NCBI RefSeq assembly: GCF_001436605.1
Contig: NZ_AYZL01000010.1
Coordinates: forward strand, 42,544-106,543
Source: Holzapfeliella floricola DSM 23037 = JCM 16512
Lineage (GTDB): Bacteria; Bacillota; Bacilli; Lactobacillales; Lactobacillaceae
DNA: 64,000 nt
Direction: 5' to 3'
The first letter of the stretch is position 1; each line of letters begins with the position of its first letter. A model generated the notes under the pieces. It did not search any database, was not told where the DNA came from, and saw only the letters and a list, made by a program, of their open reading frames with translations. Shown one piece after another: positions 36,644 to 46,000 of this stretch. The position numbers and the translations under genes are program-made.

Positions 36644-36672
36644 AATATAAGCAAATAAAATTCAAAAGTCAA
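36644..36672 (-). promoter_or_regulatory. guaC promoter
   Basis: On the minus strand TTGACT (36667-36672), 17 bases, TATATT (36644-36649). Confidence 0.8.
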
Positions 36673-36687
36673 TGTATTAAAATATTA

Positions 36688-36700
36688 AAAAACGAATAAA
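36688..36700 (+). promoter_or_regulatory. Candidate PurR box upstream of purA
   Basis: AAAAACGAATAAA resembles the PurBox AWWWCCGAACWWT. Its central G (36694) is about 76 bases before the predicted purA start site (near 36770), the position described for PurR-activated promoters in Lactococcus. Confidence 0.5.
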
Positions 36701-36734
36701 AAGATAACAATATCATTTATTATCTGTTAATAAT

Positions 36735-36763
36735 TTGACTATTTGAGAACTTATTGCTAAACT
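36735..36763 (+). promoter_or_regulatory. purA promoter
   Basis: TTGACT (36735-36740), 17 bases, TAAACT (36758-36763). Confidence 0.78.
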
Positions 36764-36798
36764 TATTTACGGTTTAAAAAGTTAAATGAGGTGGCCAA

Positions 36799-38088
36799 AT
36801 GTCAGGAATAGTTTTAATTGGAAGTCAATGGGGTGACGAGGGAAAAGGTAAAATTACCGATTTCCTAAGTAAACAAGCCGATATGGTTGTGCGTTACCAA
36901 GGTGGAAATAATGCAGGACATACAATTGTTTTTGAGGATAAAACCTACAAGTTACATTTGATTCCTTCAGGTATTTTAGGAAAAGATCAACTAGCAGTTA
37001 TCGGGAACGGCGTTGTCGTAAACCCTAAAGCGTTGCTTAAAGAAATGCATTATTTGAATGAAAATGCAATCACGACTGATAATTTGAGAATTTCTAATCG
37101 TGCCCACGTTATTTTGCCATATCATATCTTACTAGATGAATATCAAGAAGATAAAAGACAAGACCAAAAAATCGGAACAACACGTAATGGTATTGGTCCT
37201 GCTTATATGGATAAAGCGAGTCGTGTTGGAATTAGAATGGCTGATTTATTAGATAAAGATGTTTTTTACGAAAAACTTAAATTAAATCTAGCAGAAAAAA
37301 ACGAACTATTTGAAAAGCTATACCAGAAATCTGGACTTAATTTTGATGAAATTTTTGAAGCTTATTATGACTATGGTCAGCAATTAAAAGATTATGTTGT
37401 CGATACGTCTGTATTAATTACAGAAGCCTTACATGAAAATAAAAAAGTATTATTTGAAGGGGCACAAGGTGTGATGCTTGATGTTGATCATGGGACGTAT
37501 CCTTATGTGACTTCTTCAAACCCAACAGCTGGTGGTGCTATTGTTGGTTCAGGTGTATCATCACAAGAAATTGACAATGTTGTAGCTGTTACAAAAGCTT
37601 ACTCAACTCGTGTTGGAGAAGGTCCTTTCCCAACAGAAATTGAAGGCGAAATTGGTGACCAGATTCGTGAAATTGGTCGTGAATACGGTACTGTTACAAA
37701 ACGTCCACGTCGTATTGGTTGGGCAGATACAGTTGCATTAAGACATGCTGTTCGTGTGTCAGGATTGAAGCAATTAAGTGTAAACTTATTAGATGTTTTA
37801 TCTGGTTTCGACACACTAAAAATTGCAACAGGTTACCGTTTAAATGGGGAAGAAATCGATTACTACCCAGCAAGTTTAGTTGAGCTTTCAAAAGTTGAAC
37901 CAATTTATGAAATATTGCCAGGTTGGTATGAAGATATTACAAAAGTTGAGCGTTTTGAAGATCTACCAGAAAACGCTAAGAACTATGTGAAAAGGTTGTG
38001 TGAACTAACAGGACTTGACTTATTCACAGTTTCTGTTGGACCTGATCGTGATCAAACAATGGTACTAAAAGATATCTGGGAGGATTAA
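36799..38088 (+). CDS. purA: Adenylosuccinate synthetase
   Basis: Joins IMP and aspartate with GTP to form adenylosuccinate, the first step to AMP. The GTP-binding start [14 protein letters not shown] and NNAGHTIVF, then [27 protein letters not shown] and the C-terminal [10 protein letters not shown] are all standard. Length is 429 residues. AGGTGG precedes the ATG. It is five bases from purB, which uses its product. Confidence 0.97.
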   Translation: MSGIVLIGSQWGDEGKGKITDFLSKQADMVVRYQGGNNAGHTIVFEDKTYKLHLIPSGILGKDQLAVIGNGVVVNPKALLKEMHYLNENAITTDNLRISNRAHVILPYHILLDEYQEDKRQDQKIGTTRNGIGPAYMDKASRVGIRMADLLDKDVFYEKLKLNLAEKNELFEKLYQKSGLNFDEIFEAYYDYGQQLKDYVVDTSVLITEALHENKKVLFEGAQGVMLDVDHGTYPYVTSSNPTAGGAIVGSGVSSQEIDNVVAVTKAYSTRVGEGPFPTEIEGEIGDQIREIGREYGTVTKRPRRIGWADTVALRHAVRVSGLKQLSVNLLDVLSGFDTLKIATGYRLNGEEIDYYPASLVELSKVEPIYEILPGWYEDITKVERFEDLPENAKNYVKRLCELTGLDLFTVSVGPDRDQTMVLKDIWED

Positions 38089-38093
38089 TTGAT

Positions 38094-39389
38094 ATGTTAG
38101 AACGTTACGCGCGTCAAGAAATGATGGACATTTGGTCATTAAAAGCACGTTATCAAGCTTGGCTTGAAGTTGAAGTAGCTGCCACTAATGCTTGGGTAAC
38201 TGTTGGTGAAGTACCGGCAGAAGATGCTAAAAAAATTGCAGAAAATGCTGATTTTTCAGTAGAACGTATTGCAGAAATCGAAGCAGTTACACGCCACGAT
38301 ATTGTAGCTTTCACTCGTAATGTTTCAGAATATTTAGGACCAGAGAAAAAATGGGTACATTTTGGCTTAACAAGCACAGATGTTGTGGACACAGCCAATG
38401 GGGTAATACTAAAAAAGGTAAATAAAATTTTGCTAGATGACTTAGATCGTTTTATCGAAATTCTAAGAAAACAAGCACTAAAATATAAAGACACTGTTAT
38501 GATGGGAAGAACCCATGGTGTGCATGCTGAGCCAACGACGTTTGGGTTAAAGATTGCACGCTGGTATTCAGAAATGAAACGTCAACGTGCTCGTTTTGTT
38601 CGAGTAGCTGAAGAAGTAGCTGTAGGTAAAATTAGTGGTGCTGTTGGAACTTATGCCAATGTGCCACCACAAGTTGAAGAATCCATGATGAAAGAAATTG
38701 GTTTAAAACCAATGGATATTGCAAGTCAAGTGTTACCACGTGATTTATATGCTGACTATATGTCAACACTTGCTTTAATTGCGACAAGTCTTGAAACTTT
38801 TGCAACTGAAGTACGTAGTTTACAACGCTCAGAAATTCATGAAGTAGAAGAATTTTTCAATGAAGGACAAAAAGGCTCTTCAGCAATGCCACACAAACGT
38901 AATCCAATTGGATCAGAAAACATCAGTGGATTAGCTCGTGTAATCCGTGGATATGTTCAACCAGCACTGGAAGATATGCCATTGTGGCATGAACGTGATA
39001 TTTCACATTCATCTGTAGAACGTATTATCTTACCTGATGCGACGACGTTACTTGATTATATGTTGAATCGTTTTTTAAATATTGTTGAAAACTTAACTAT
39101 CTTCCCTGAAACAATGAAAGAAAATATGGCAAAAACATATGGTTTGATCTACAGTCAACGTTTGTTACTGAAATTAGTTGAAAAAGGTTTATCACGTGAA
39201 GAAGCTTACGACTTAGTTCAACCACTTACAGCAATATCATGGGATGAAAAGAAACAGTTTAGACCTTTAGTTGAAGCAACTGAAGATATTACAAAACACT
39301 TAACTACAAAAGATTTAGATGATGCATTTGACTATAATTATCACTTGCGTCATGTTGATGATATTTTCAAAAAAGTAGGGTTATCTTAG
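38094..39389 (+). CDS. purB: Adenylosuccinate lyase
   Basis: Cleaves adenylosuccinate to AMP and fumarate and also acts earlier in de novo purine synthesis. Signatures are HFGLTSTDVVDTA, GRTHGVHAEPT, and the mobile loop GSSAMPHKRNPIGSE that holds the catalytic serine. It has 431 residues. GGGAGG lies in the short gap after purA. Both genes presumably answer to PurR. Confidence 0.97.
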   Translation: MLERYARQEMMDIWSLKARYQAWLEVEVAATNAWVTVGEVPAEDAKKIAENADFSVERIAEIEAVTRHDIVAFTRNVSEYLGPEKKWVHFGLTSTDVVDTANGVILKKVNKILLDDLDRFIEILRKQALKYKDTVMMGRTHGVHAEPTTFGLKIARWYSEMKRQRARFVRVAEEVAVGKISGAVGTYANVPPQVEESMMKEIGLKPMDIASQVLPRDLYADYMSTLALIATSLETFATEVRSLQRSEIHEVEEFFNEGQKGSSAMPHKRNPIGSENISGLARVIRGYVQPALEDMPLWHERDISHSSVERIILPDATTLLDYMLNRFLNIVENLTIFPETMKENMAKTYGLIYSQRLLLKLVEKGLSREEAYDLVQPLTAISWDEKKQFRPLVEATEDITKHLTTKDLDDAFDYNYHLRHVDDIFKKVGLS

Positions 39390-39484
39390 TTACTAACTTT
39401 TAGTGCTTAGCTATTGCACTTTAGGATAATCATCGCTAAAATTAACAAGTGTAGTGAAACAATTATTAAATGAATATAAGTAAA

Positions 39485-39515
39485 GAATAGGCCTGTTTTA
39501 GGCCTATTCTTTTTT
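39485..39515 (+). terminator. Intrinsic terminator directly before the mutS2 ribosome binding site
   Basis: Stem GAATAGGCC / GGCCTATTC, 7-base loop, T6. The T-run ends 13 bases before the mutS2 start codon. Confidence 0.92.
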
Positions 39516-39528
39516 GGAAGGAACTGTT

Positions 39529-41913
39529 ATGAACTCAAAAATATTAAAGACGCTGGAATTTGATAAAATTACAAGTCAATTAAGTGAATTAACGGTAACA
39601 GATAATGCTCAAAATAAAGCCCGAAATTTATTACCTCATAAAACGTATCAAGGTGTAAAAGACGAGCTGGTCAAAACATTAGATGCTGTTAATCTGCTTA
39701 GAATAAAAGGACGATTACCTATTGTTGCGTATCAAGATATCTCACCAATTATCAAACGCTTGAAACTAGAAAAGGCAACGTTAAATGCCAAAGAACTGTC
39801 GACAATTAGCTTACTTCTTTTAATCATGAGAGATATTTTAACCTTTTTAAATTTCAACCCAAAAGATTATGAACTAGGATTAAATGCTTTGATGGAGCTA
39901 ATTGAAGATGTTGAATTACCTCTTGAATTAACCAAAAGACTTGAAAAAACATTTGATAGTGAAGGTAATGTATTGGATACAGCTAGTCAAACACTTAAGT
40001 CTATCCGTCATCATTATCAAAAAACTGAAGATAATATCCGTCAGCAAATGGAAGCTTATCTAAAAGGAAGTACTGCGAACTATTTAAGTGAAGCAATTAT
40101 CACAATTCGTGATAATCGTTTAGTGCTACCTGTTAAGGCAAGTTATCGTGGTAAGTTCGGAGGGATTGTTCATGACCAAAGTGCAACCGGACAGACTTTA
40201 TTTATTGAGCCCGGTAAAATCGTCGACTTGAATAATAACCTACAAGAATTAACGGCTAGAGAAAAAATGGAAATTCGTCGTATCTTAGATGAGTTAACTA
40301 ATTGGACTCGTGAAGAAATGATAAATATTCAAACGATTGACGAAAAAATTGCTTCACTTGATTTTATTCAAGCAAAAGCCTTATTAGCCAATCAAATGAA
40401 GGCTGTTGAACCTATCATTAATAATAAACATGCAATTAAGCTGAATAAAGCTAGACATCCGTTAATTGACCCTGAAAAAGTAGTAGCTAATGATATTATT
40501 TTAGGGAAAGATTACGATTTTATGTTGATTACTGGACCAAATACTGGTGGTAAAACCATTAGTTTAAAAACTGTTGGTTTATTGCAACTGATGGCACAAT
40601 CAGGCTTATTCATCTCCGCAAAAGAATATAGTGAAGTTGGTGTATTTAGCGAAATTTTTGCTGATATTGGTGATGAACAATCTATTGAGCAAAACTTGAG
40701 TACATTCTCTTCACACATGGATAACATTATCAATATTATGTCAGAAGCTAATCAAGACAGTTTAATCTTGCTTGATGAGTTAGGCTCAGGAACGGATCCA
40801 GAAGAAGGGTCAGATTTAGCTATTTCAATTCTAGATCACTTTAAGAAGTTGCAAGTGAAACTGATGGCAACCACTCACTATCCTGAGTTGAAACTATATG
40901 CGTATAACCGCGATCGAACAACCAACGCCAGCATGGAGTTTGATGTTGAATCACTTAGCCCAACTTATCACTTACTATTGGGGGTTCCAGGTTATAGTAA
41001 CGCGTTTGAGATTGCTAAGAGACTAGGAATGCCGATAGACGTTATTGAACAAGCTAAAAGCTTACGTCAAGACCAAAGTAGTGATTTAAACGATATGATC
41101 AAAAAATTAGCTGATGAAACTAAAAAAGCGACGGAACTAAAAGAAGACTTCGAACAAAAAGTCGAAGAGTCAAAAGATATCTATGAAAAATTAAACCAAG
41201 GATTAGATTTCTATCATCGTAATGTTAACCGTGAAATTGAACAAGCTAAAGAAAAAGCAGATGAACGGCTTAAAAAAGCCCAGCAACAAGCTGATGATAT
41301 TATAAAAACGCTACAAGTTTATCAACAACAAGCTAGATCGAAAGTAGATGTTAAAGAAGATCAGCTAATTGCAGCTAAAGGTCAGTTAAACCAATTGCGC
41401 GATAGTAACTTAAAGCAAAATAAAGTTTTAAGAAGAGAAAAGAAAAAACAAGTCATTAAACAAAACGACCAAGTTAAAGTACTAGCATATGGGCAAATTG
41501 GAACTGTAACCAAATTATTAGGGAATGACCATTTTGAAGTTCAAATTGGTGTTTTAAAAGTAAAGGTATCTTCAAAAGATTTAGAAAAAATATCACAATC
41601 AAAAGCAGCTAAGTCATCACAACCCAAACAACAAAAAATTAAAAAGACACGCTCCATCAACTTGCGCTCAACACGTGCATCCCTTGATTTGCGTGGGCAA
41701 CGTTATGACGAAGCAATGATGAACTTAGATCGTTATATCGATGAGGCCTTGCTTTCAAACTTTGATAGTGTAACAATTATTCATGGAATCGGAACCGGTG
41801 CTATACGAAGTGGTGTTAATCAATATCTTAAACGCAATTCACATGTCAAAAACTTTGGATATGCACCAGAAGGTAACGGCGGTTCCGGTGCTACGATTGT
41901 CGAATTTAAATAA
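39529..41913 (+). CDS. mutS2: MutS2, anti-recombination / ribosome-collision ATPase
   Basis: A 794-residue MutS-like ATPase with Walker A GPNTGGKTIS and Walker B LILLDELGSGTDPEEG. A long charged coiled-coil (about residues 515-660) follows and a C-terminal Smr endonuclease domain ends the protein (LDLRGQRYDEA, IIHGIGTGAIR, GGSGATIVEFK). It lacks mismatch-binding domain I. Homologues suppress homologous recombination or split collided ribosomes. Start ATG 39529 follows GAAGGA; an in-frame TTG at 39514 is upstream of it. Confidence 0.95.
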   Translation: MNSKILKTLEFDKITSQLSELTVTDNAQNKARNLLPHKTYQGVKDELVKTLDAVNLLRIKGRLPIVAYQDISPIIKRLKLEKATLNAKELSTISLLLLIMRDILTFLNFNPKDYELGLNALMELIEDVELPLELTKRLEKTFDSEGNVLDTASQTLKSIRHHYQKTEDNIRQQMEAYLKGSTANYLSEAIITIRDNRLVLPVKASYRGKFGGIVHDQSATGQTLFIEPGKIVDLNNNLQELTAREKMEIRRILDELTNWTREEMINIQTIDEKIASLDFIQAKALLANQMKAVEPIINNKHAIKLNKARHPLIDPEKVVANDIILGKDYDFMLITGPNTGGKTISLKTVGLLQLMAQSGLFISAKEYSEVGVFSEIFADIGDEQSIEQNLSTFSSHMDNIINIMSEANQDSLILLDELGSGTDPEEGSDLAISILDHFKKLQVKLMATTHYPELKLYAYNRDRTTNASMEFDVESLSPTYHLLLGVPGYSNAFEIAKRLGMPIDVIEQAKSLRQDQSSDLNDMIKKLADETKKATELKEDFEQKVEESKDIYEKLNQGLDFYHRNVNREIEQAKEKADERLKKAQQQADDIIKTLQVYQQQARSKVDVKEDQLIAAKGQLNQLRDSNLKQNKVLRREKKKQVIKQNDQVKVLAYGQIGTVTKLLGNDHFEVQIGVLKVKVSSKDLEKISQSKAAKSSQPKQQKIKKTRSINLRSTRASLDLRGQRYDEAMMNLDRYIDEALLSNFDSVTIIHGIGTGAIRSGVNQYLKRNSHVKNFGYAPEGNGGSGATIVEFK

Positions 41914-41985
41914 TAATTTCTACTTGCAAAAAGTAAGTGGATTGAGTAAACTATGTGTAACAACAAATTAGGAGGCAAAAAGATT

Positions 41986-42297
41986 ATGGTTAAAGAAATA
42001 ACAGATCAAAATTTTGCACAAGAAACAGATAACGGTGTAACATTAGTTGACTTTTGGGCAACCTGGTGTGGTCCATGTCGTATGCAATCTCCAGTTATTG
42101 AAGATTTAGCTGAAGAAATGGATAACGTTAACTTCACTAAGATGGATGTTGATGAAAATCCTAAAACACCACAATCATTTGGTATTATGGCAATTCCAAC
42201 ATTGATGATCAAAAAAGATGGTGAAATTGTTGAAAAGTTAACAGGTTACCAAGCTAAAGAACAATTACGTTCAAAACTAGAAGAATATACTGCTTAG
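41986..42297 (+). CDS. trxA: Thioredoxin
   Basis: A 103-residue thiol-disulfide reductant with the active site WCGPC (Cys28, Cys31), the cis-proline block AIPTLMIKKDG, and VDFWATWCG. The start is ATG 41986 after AGGAGG; an upstream GTG-type extension to 41953 has no ribosome binding site. It follows mutS2, as in many Firmicutes. A strong terminator ends it. Confidence 0.97.
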   Translation: MVKEITDQNFAQETDNGVTLVDFWATWCGPCRMQSPVIEDLAEEMDNVNFTKMDVDENPKTPQSFGIMAIPTLMIKKDGEIVEKLTGYQAKEQLRSKLEEYTA

Positions 42298-42308
42298 TTT
42301 TCTAAATA

Positions 42309-42347
42309 CAAAAAATCCCTTATAATGATTTTATAAGGGATTTTTTT
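42309..42347 (+). terminator. Intrinsic terminator after trxA
   Basis: Stem AAAAATCCCTTATAA / TTATAAGGGATTTTT with a short loop, then T-rich. Confidence 0.93.
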
Positions 42348-42378
42348 GTATAATGAAATGAGCAGGGGGATTGACACA

Positions 42379-42621
42379 ATGATAGACAAACAAAAATTTT
42401 ATAAGATTTTAAATCAAGTTACCAGACAACCTCGGTTGCAAGAATCGCCTGATGTTAATCTTTATCAAAGTCATATTTTAGATGACTTAAAAACAGTTCA
42501 ACTCATTTATGCGTTTAATAATCAGTTAGGATTAGATATTTCAGCCAATGATTATGACGAGAAGCTGTGGCAAACGCCTAGCAAGATTTTAAATCAATTA
42601 GAAATATTGTCACAAAAATAA
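42379..42621 (+). CDS. DltC-like carrier protein lacking the phosphopantetheine serine
   Basis: An 80-residue protein starting at ATG 42379, eight bases after GGGGGA. It aligns without gaps, by eye, with D-alanyl carrier protein DltC over its whole length: DVNLYQSHILDDLKTVQL against the DltC pattern (D)LNLFE.GLLDSMGTVQL, then NNQLGLDISANDYDEKLWQ and TPSKILNQLE against W-D-TPNKII. The attachment serine of the D-S motif is aspartate here (Asp36), so it cannot carry 4'-phosphopantetheine. No dltA, dltB or dltD is adjacent. A TATAAT at 42349-42354 suggests its own promoter. Role unknown. Confidence 0.78.
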   Translation: MIDKQKFYKILNQVTRQPRLQESPDVNLYQSHILDDLKTVQLIYAFNNQLGLDISANDYDEKLWQTPSKILNQLEILSQK

Positions 42622-42640
42622 ATATAGAAACGGTGATTTT

Positions 42641-43429
42641 TTGGATAATCGACCAATTGGATTATTAGATTCGGGGTTAGGTGGGTTGAGTGTTTTGAAA
42701 CAAGTGAAAAAAATATTACCTCGCGAATCAACTATATATATCGGCGATCAAGCTCATTTGCCATACGGAAATAAAAGTGTAAATGAAATTATTCAGTTAA
42801 CTAAAAAATTAGTCGACTTTTTAATCAAAAAAGATGTTAAACTGATAGTTTTTGCTTGTAACACAGCGACAGCAACAGCTATGACGACTATACAGCAACA
42901 AGTAGATATTCCGATTATCGGCGTGATTTCGGCAGGTAGTATGATTGCTTCGGCACAAACAAAAACCAATAAAATTGCGGTAATTGCGACCCAAGCAACC
43001 ATTAAATCAGGGGCTTACGAAAAAGCATTAAAATTAGTTAATAACCAGTGTGAGGTTATTTCTCTAGCAACGCCACAATTAGTACCAGCGATTGAAAACA
43101 ATGTTCTTGATTTGCAACCTGTTATTCATGAAAGCTTACAAGTACTTCAAGATAAGTGTTTTGATACGTTGATTTTAGGATGTACGCATTATCCTTTAAT
43201 TCAAAATCAAATTGCCCAAGAGCTTACCTCACAACATATTGAAGTGGTTGATCCAGCAGAAGGTATCTGCCAACAAATTACACAGTTACTTAAACAGCAC
43301 GACGCATTTGCAAGTCATAATGCGCACTTTAACTATGGCTACACAACAGGATCAAAAGAAGCTTTTGAACAAGCTGCTCAAAAATGGCTCGGCCAGACTT
43401 TTGACAAAATTAAACAAGTTAAGTTATGA
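42641..43429 (+). CDS. murI: Glutamate racemase
   Basis: Makes D-glutamate for peptidoglycan. The two catalytic cysteines are Cys73 (FACNTATA) and Cys181 (GCTHYPL), and the N-terminal LLDSGLGGLSVL gives Asp10 and Ser11. Length is 262 residues. The start is TTG 42641 with a weak GGTGA upstream. It is 19 bases from the DltC-like gene and overlaps the region of the next start, so murI, the dITP pyrophosphatase and the phosphodiesterase form an operon. Confidence 0.95.
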   Translation: MDNRPIGLLDSGLGGLSVLKQVKKILPRESTIYIGDQAHLPYGNKSVNEIIQLTKKLVDFLIKKDVKLIVFACNTATATAMTTIQQQVDIPIIGVISAGSMIASAQTKTNKIAVIATQATIKSGAYEKALKLVNNQCEVISLATPQLVPAIENNVLDLQPVIHESLQVLQDKCFDTLILGCTHYPLIQNQIAQELTSQHIEVVDPAEGICQQITQLLKQHDAFASHNAHFNYGYTTGSKEAFEQAAQKWLGQTFDKIKQVKL

Positions 43430-43440
43430 GAGGATTCAAA

Positions 43441-44055
43441 ATGACAAAGCTACTAATTGCAACAACTAACCAAGGTAAAGTAAAAGAATTAAATCAGTTA
43501 TTAAAAGATGCGGATTATGAAATTGTATCTTTAGCAGATTTAGAAAACCCACCTCATGTACAAGAAACAGGTCGAACATTTGAACAAAATGCCAAGTTAA
43601 AGGCTCATTCTCTAGCAGAATACAGTCAAATGCCAACTATAGCAGATGATTCTGGATTATGCGTTAAGGCATTACATAATGCACCCGGAGTCTTCTCAGC
43701 TCGATATGCAGGCGAGCCTCAAAATCCGGCAAGAAATAACGCAAAGTTATTGAGTGAACTGGGTGGGGTTCCAGACGAAAAACGCCAAGCAAGTTTTCAC
43801 ACGACAATTGTTGTCAGTTTTCCGAACCAGCCTGAAAATGACTTGGTCGTTGAAGGTGAGTTATCTGGACAAATCACTGCTATTCCAAGAGGTGATGGTG
43901 GATTTGGATATGATCCTTTGTTTTTCGTGGAAGACAAACAAAAAACGTTAGCAGAAATGACACTTGATGAAAAAAATGAAATTAGTCATAGAGGGATAGC
44001 TTTTAAACAATTAGCAGAAAAATTGCCGCAATGGTTAAAGGACTGTCAAAAATAA
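43441..44055 (+). CDS. rdgB: dITP/XTP pyrophosphatase (RdgB/HAM1)
   Basis: Removes ITP, dITP and XTP from the nucleotide pool. Signatures: ATTNQGKVKEL at the start, ADDSGLCVKAL, APGVFSARYAG, GDGGFGYDPLF, and KNEISHRGIAF. The start is ATG 43441, after GAGAGGA which overlaps the murI stop; ATG 43426 would precede this ribosome binding site. The protein has 204 residues. Its TAA overlaps the next ATG. Confidence 0.95.
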   Translation: MTKLLIATTNQGKVKELNQLLKDADYEIVSLADLENPPHVQETGRTFEQNAKLKAHSLAEYSQMPTIADDSGLCVKALHNAPGVFSARYAGEPQNPARNNAKLLSELGGVPDEKRQASFHTTIVVSFPNQPENDLVVEGELSGQITAIPRGDGGFGYDPLFFVEDKQKTLAEMTLDEKNEISHRGIAFKQLAEKLPQWLKDCQK

Positions 44056-44576
44056 TGACTAAAGTTTTAATTATGAGTGATACTCATGGTCAGACCGCAT
44101 TGATGCACGATGTCATTAAGCGACACCGTGCTGAAGTTGACAAAATTATCCATGCAGGTGATGGCCAGTTTGCTTCAAGTGATGATATTACAAACGTGAT
44201 AGCTGTTTGTGGAAATATGGCTGAAGAGATTAAGTTACCAGATGAAAAAACACTTGAAATTGATGATACAAGGTTATTGTTATGTCATGGTCATTTAGAC
44301 GAGAACATTGCCTATAGTCCAATGAGATTACAATTTAAGGGCTTAGAAAATCAAACAAATGTTTTAGTATTTGGGCATACACACCAGCCGTTTGCTTCTT
44401 ACTTTGATGATTTATTATTGCTTAACCCAGGGTCACTAGCTAAGTCACGAGATATTAGGCTTAAAGCAACCGGAACATATGCCATTTTGACAATAACAAC
44501 TCAGAACTATCTGGTTGATTTTTATAATCAAGAAGGGGATTTGCTACCTTCTCTTTTAATTAATTATAAAAGATAA
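44055..44576 (+). CDS. YfcE-type metallophosphoesterase
   Basis: A 173-residue calcineurin-like phosphodiesterase. Metal ligands appear in order: MSDTHG, HAGDGQ, CGNM, LCHGH, and FGHTHQP. It starts at ATG 44055, sharing its A with the rdgB stop, so it is translationally coupled. The physiological substrate is unknown; close relatives hydrolyse phosphodiesters in vitro. murI-rdgB-yfcE order is widespread in lactobacilli. Confidence 0.92.
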   Translation: MTKVLIMSDTHGQTALMHDVIKRHRAEVDKIIHAGDGQFASSDDITNVIAVCGNMAEEIKLPDEKTLEIDDTRLLLCHGHLDENIAYSPMRLQFKGLENQTNVLVFGHTHQPFASYFDDLLLLNPGSLAKSRDIRLKATGTYAILTITTQNYLVDFYNQEGDLLPSLLINYKR

Positions 44577-44577
44577 T

Positions 44578-44611
44578 AAAAAAGACTGTTTTTATGAAAA
44601 CAGTCTTTTTT
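44578..44611. terminator. Bidirectional terminator between the phosphoesterase gene and mscS
   Basis: Stem AAGACTGTTTT / AAAACAGTCTT around TATG-type loop, with A- and T-runs. Confidence 0.92.
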
Positions 44612-44617
44612 GCTTGA

Positions 44618-45457
44618 CTAAGATAAAGTGACGCTATTTGATTCAGGAATAACAATTCCATTTAATGAAAATTCTTTAAGGTATCCTGATAAAAAGTCAC
44701 GTTGAATTTGCCATTGTGTATCTGCTTTTGCATCAATCAATGTTCGATAAGTGACCATATTACCTGCTTGTTTAATAGCACCTACAAATCGTGGTTCACC
44801 AATAATATCGGTGTAGTTAGGTGTCATTTCAGAGTGAACGTGTTCCACCATTTTTTTAACATCGTCGATATTAATATCAGTGGGTAGGTCAAAGTTTACA
44901 ATTCCGCGCATATTACCGCGGTTGCTATTAGAAACAATGGTAATGTTACGATTAGGGATGTAATTTAAAGTGCCATCAACCGATTGAACTTGTGTCGTTC
45001 TAATTCCAACAGATGTTACGGTTCCAGAAACAGCACCAATTGTAACCCAATCACCTACATCAATTTGTTGTTCAGCTAAAATAAAGAAACCGGTTACAAC
45101 ATCATTGAAGAATCCTTGTGCACCTAACCCAATAGCCACACTTAAGATTCCGGCACTGGCAAGAAGGGCATCAACAGGTAGTCCCATAATTTTAAGAACC
45201 CCATAAAGGTAACAAAATAAAACGAAGTATTTAAAAACGTTTCCTAAAAGAGACTCAATTGTTTTTTGACGGCTCTTTTTCATCTTTAGTTTACCTTGTC
45301 TAGCAAAAGCTAGATTGATTAAACGAATGCCAACTTTCCAGATTATCCAGAAAACGATTGAGGTAATAACAACCTGAGTTCCGATACTAATCAAAGAATC
45401 TAAGATTTTATTCCAGTCAAAAAGACCAGCCACATTAGCTAAATAAAATTTTTGCAT
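44618..45457 (-). CDS. Small-conductance mechanosensitive channel, MscS family
   Basis: A 279-residue channel that releases solutes on hypo-osmotic shock. Three transmembrane segments are seen at about residues 22-48, 68-90 and 92-120. The pore helix is the third (LLASAGILSVAIGLGAQGFF), followed by the beta-domain start VGDWVTIGAVSGTV and VNFDLPTDI. Length and layout match the YkuT/MscS minimal form. A ribosome binding site AGGAGG precedes the ATG. Confidence 0.94.
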   Translation of the reverse strand: MQKFYLANVAGLFDWNKILDSLISIGTQVVITSIVFWIIWKVGIRLINLAFARQGKLKMKKSRQKTIESLLGNVFKYFVLFCYLYGVLKIMGLPVDALLASAGILSVAIGLGAQGFFNDVVTGFFILAEQQIDVGDWVTIGAVSGTVTSVGIRTTQVQSVDGTLNYIPNRNITIVSNSNRGNMRGIVNFDLPTDINIDDVKKMVEHVHSEMTPNYTDIIGEPRFVGAIKQAGNMVTYRTLIDAKADTQWQIQRDFLSGYLKEFSLNGIVIPESNSVTLS

Positions 45458-45495
45458 AATATATTCCTCCTAATATATATTTTAACATCTTTAAA

Positions 45496-45524
45496 TTGCT
45501 GTTGACATAAATAAATGCTAAACT
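45496..45524 (+). promoter_or_regulatory. Promoter of the DUF948/YtxH operon
   Basis: TTGCTG (45496-45501), 17 bases, TAAACT (45519-45524). Confidence 0.6.
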
Positions 45525-45565
45525 TTAGGTGTAAAACATAAAAGTGAAATGTGGAGGTAATAGTA

Positions 45566-45976
45566 ATGACATATGGTGAAATGGCCGGGTTAATTGCTGC
45601 TATTGCATTTTTACTTTTAGTTGTATTTGCAGGGATTTTTTTAATGAGACTCGTGCAAACACTAAAAAAAGTAGACGAAACAATAGCGCAAACAACAAAA
45701 ACATTGTCTAACGTAACAGACGATGTAGATTTAATTGCTATTCAAGCAGAAAACTTGATGGCAAAATCTAATGTTTTGTTACAAACTGTTAATAACAAGA
45801 CACGTGAATTAGATCCCGTATTTAAAGCTGCAGCAGAGCTAGGAACTAGTGTTTCAAAATTGAATGAGAGCACATCAAATGCGGCTTCACGTTTTTCAGG
45901 GTTGACTAAAAATATGGGTAAAGCAACAGTGGCTGGTGGTTTATTCAAACGTTTTAGAAACAAAAAGAAAAAATAA
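45566..45976 (+). CDS. DUF948 family membrane-anchored protein
   Basis: A 136-residue protein with one N-terminal membrane segment (about residues 5-30) and a long helical region with heptad character. The DUF948 pattern is visible: LVQTLKKVDETIAQTTKTL, VDLIAIQAENLM and LDPVFKAAAELG. The C-terminus is basic (FKRFRNKKKK). The start is ATG 45566 after GGAGG; GTG 45551 lies upstream of the ribosome binding site. Function is unknown; it is typically linked to YtxH, which follows. Confidence 0.88.
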   Translation: MTYGEMAGLIAAIAFLLLVVFAGIFLMRLVQTLKKVDETIAQTTKTLSNVTDDVDLIAIQAENLMAKSNVLLQTVNNKTRELDPVFKAAAELGTSVSKLNESTSNAASRFSGLTKNMGKATVAGGLFKRFRNKKKK

Positions 45977-46000
45977 CTTCAATTAAATTAGGGGGACAAA

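Noticed and set aside
39390..39484. Small RNA or riboswitch between purB and mutS2
   Set aside because: Only a weak AGTGC/GCACT hairpin is present; there is no recognisable conserved core.
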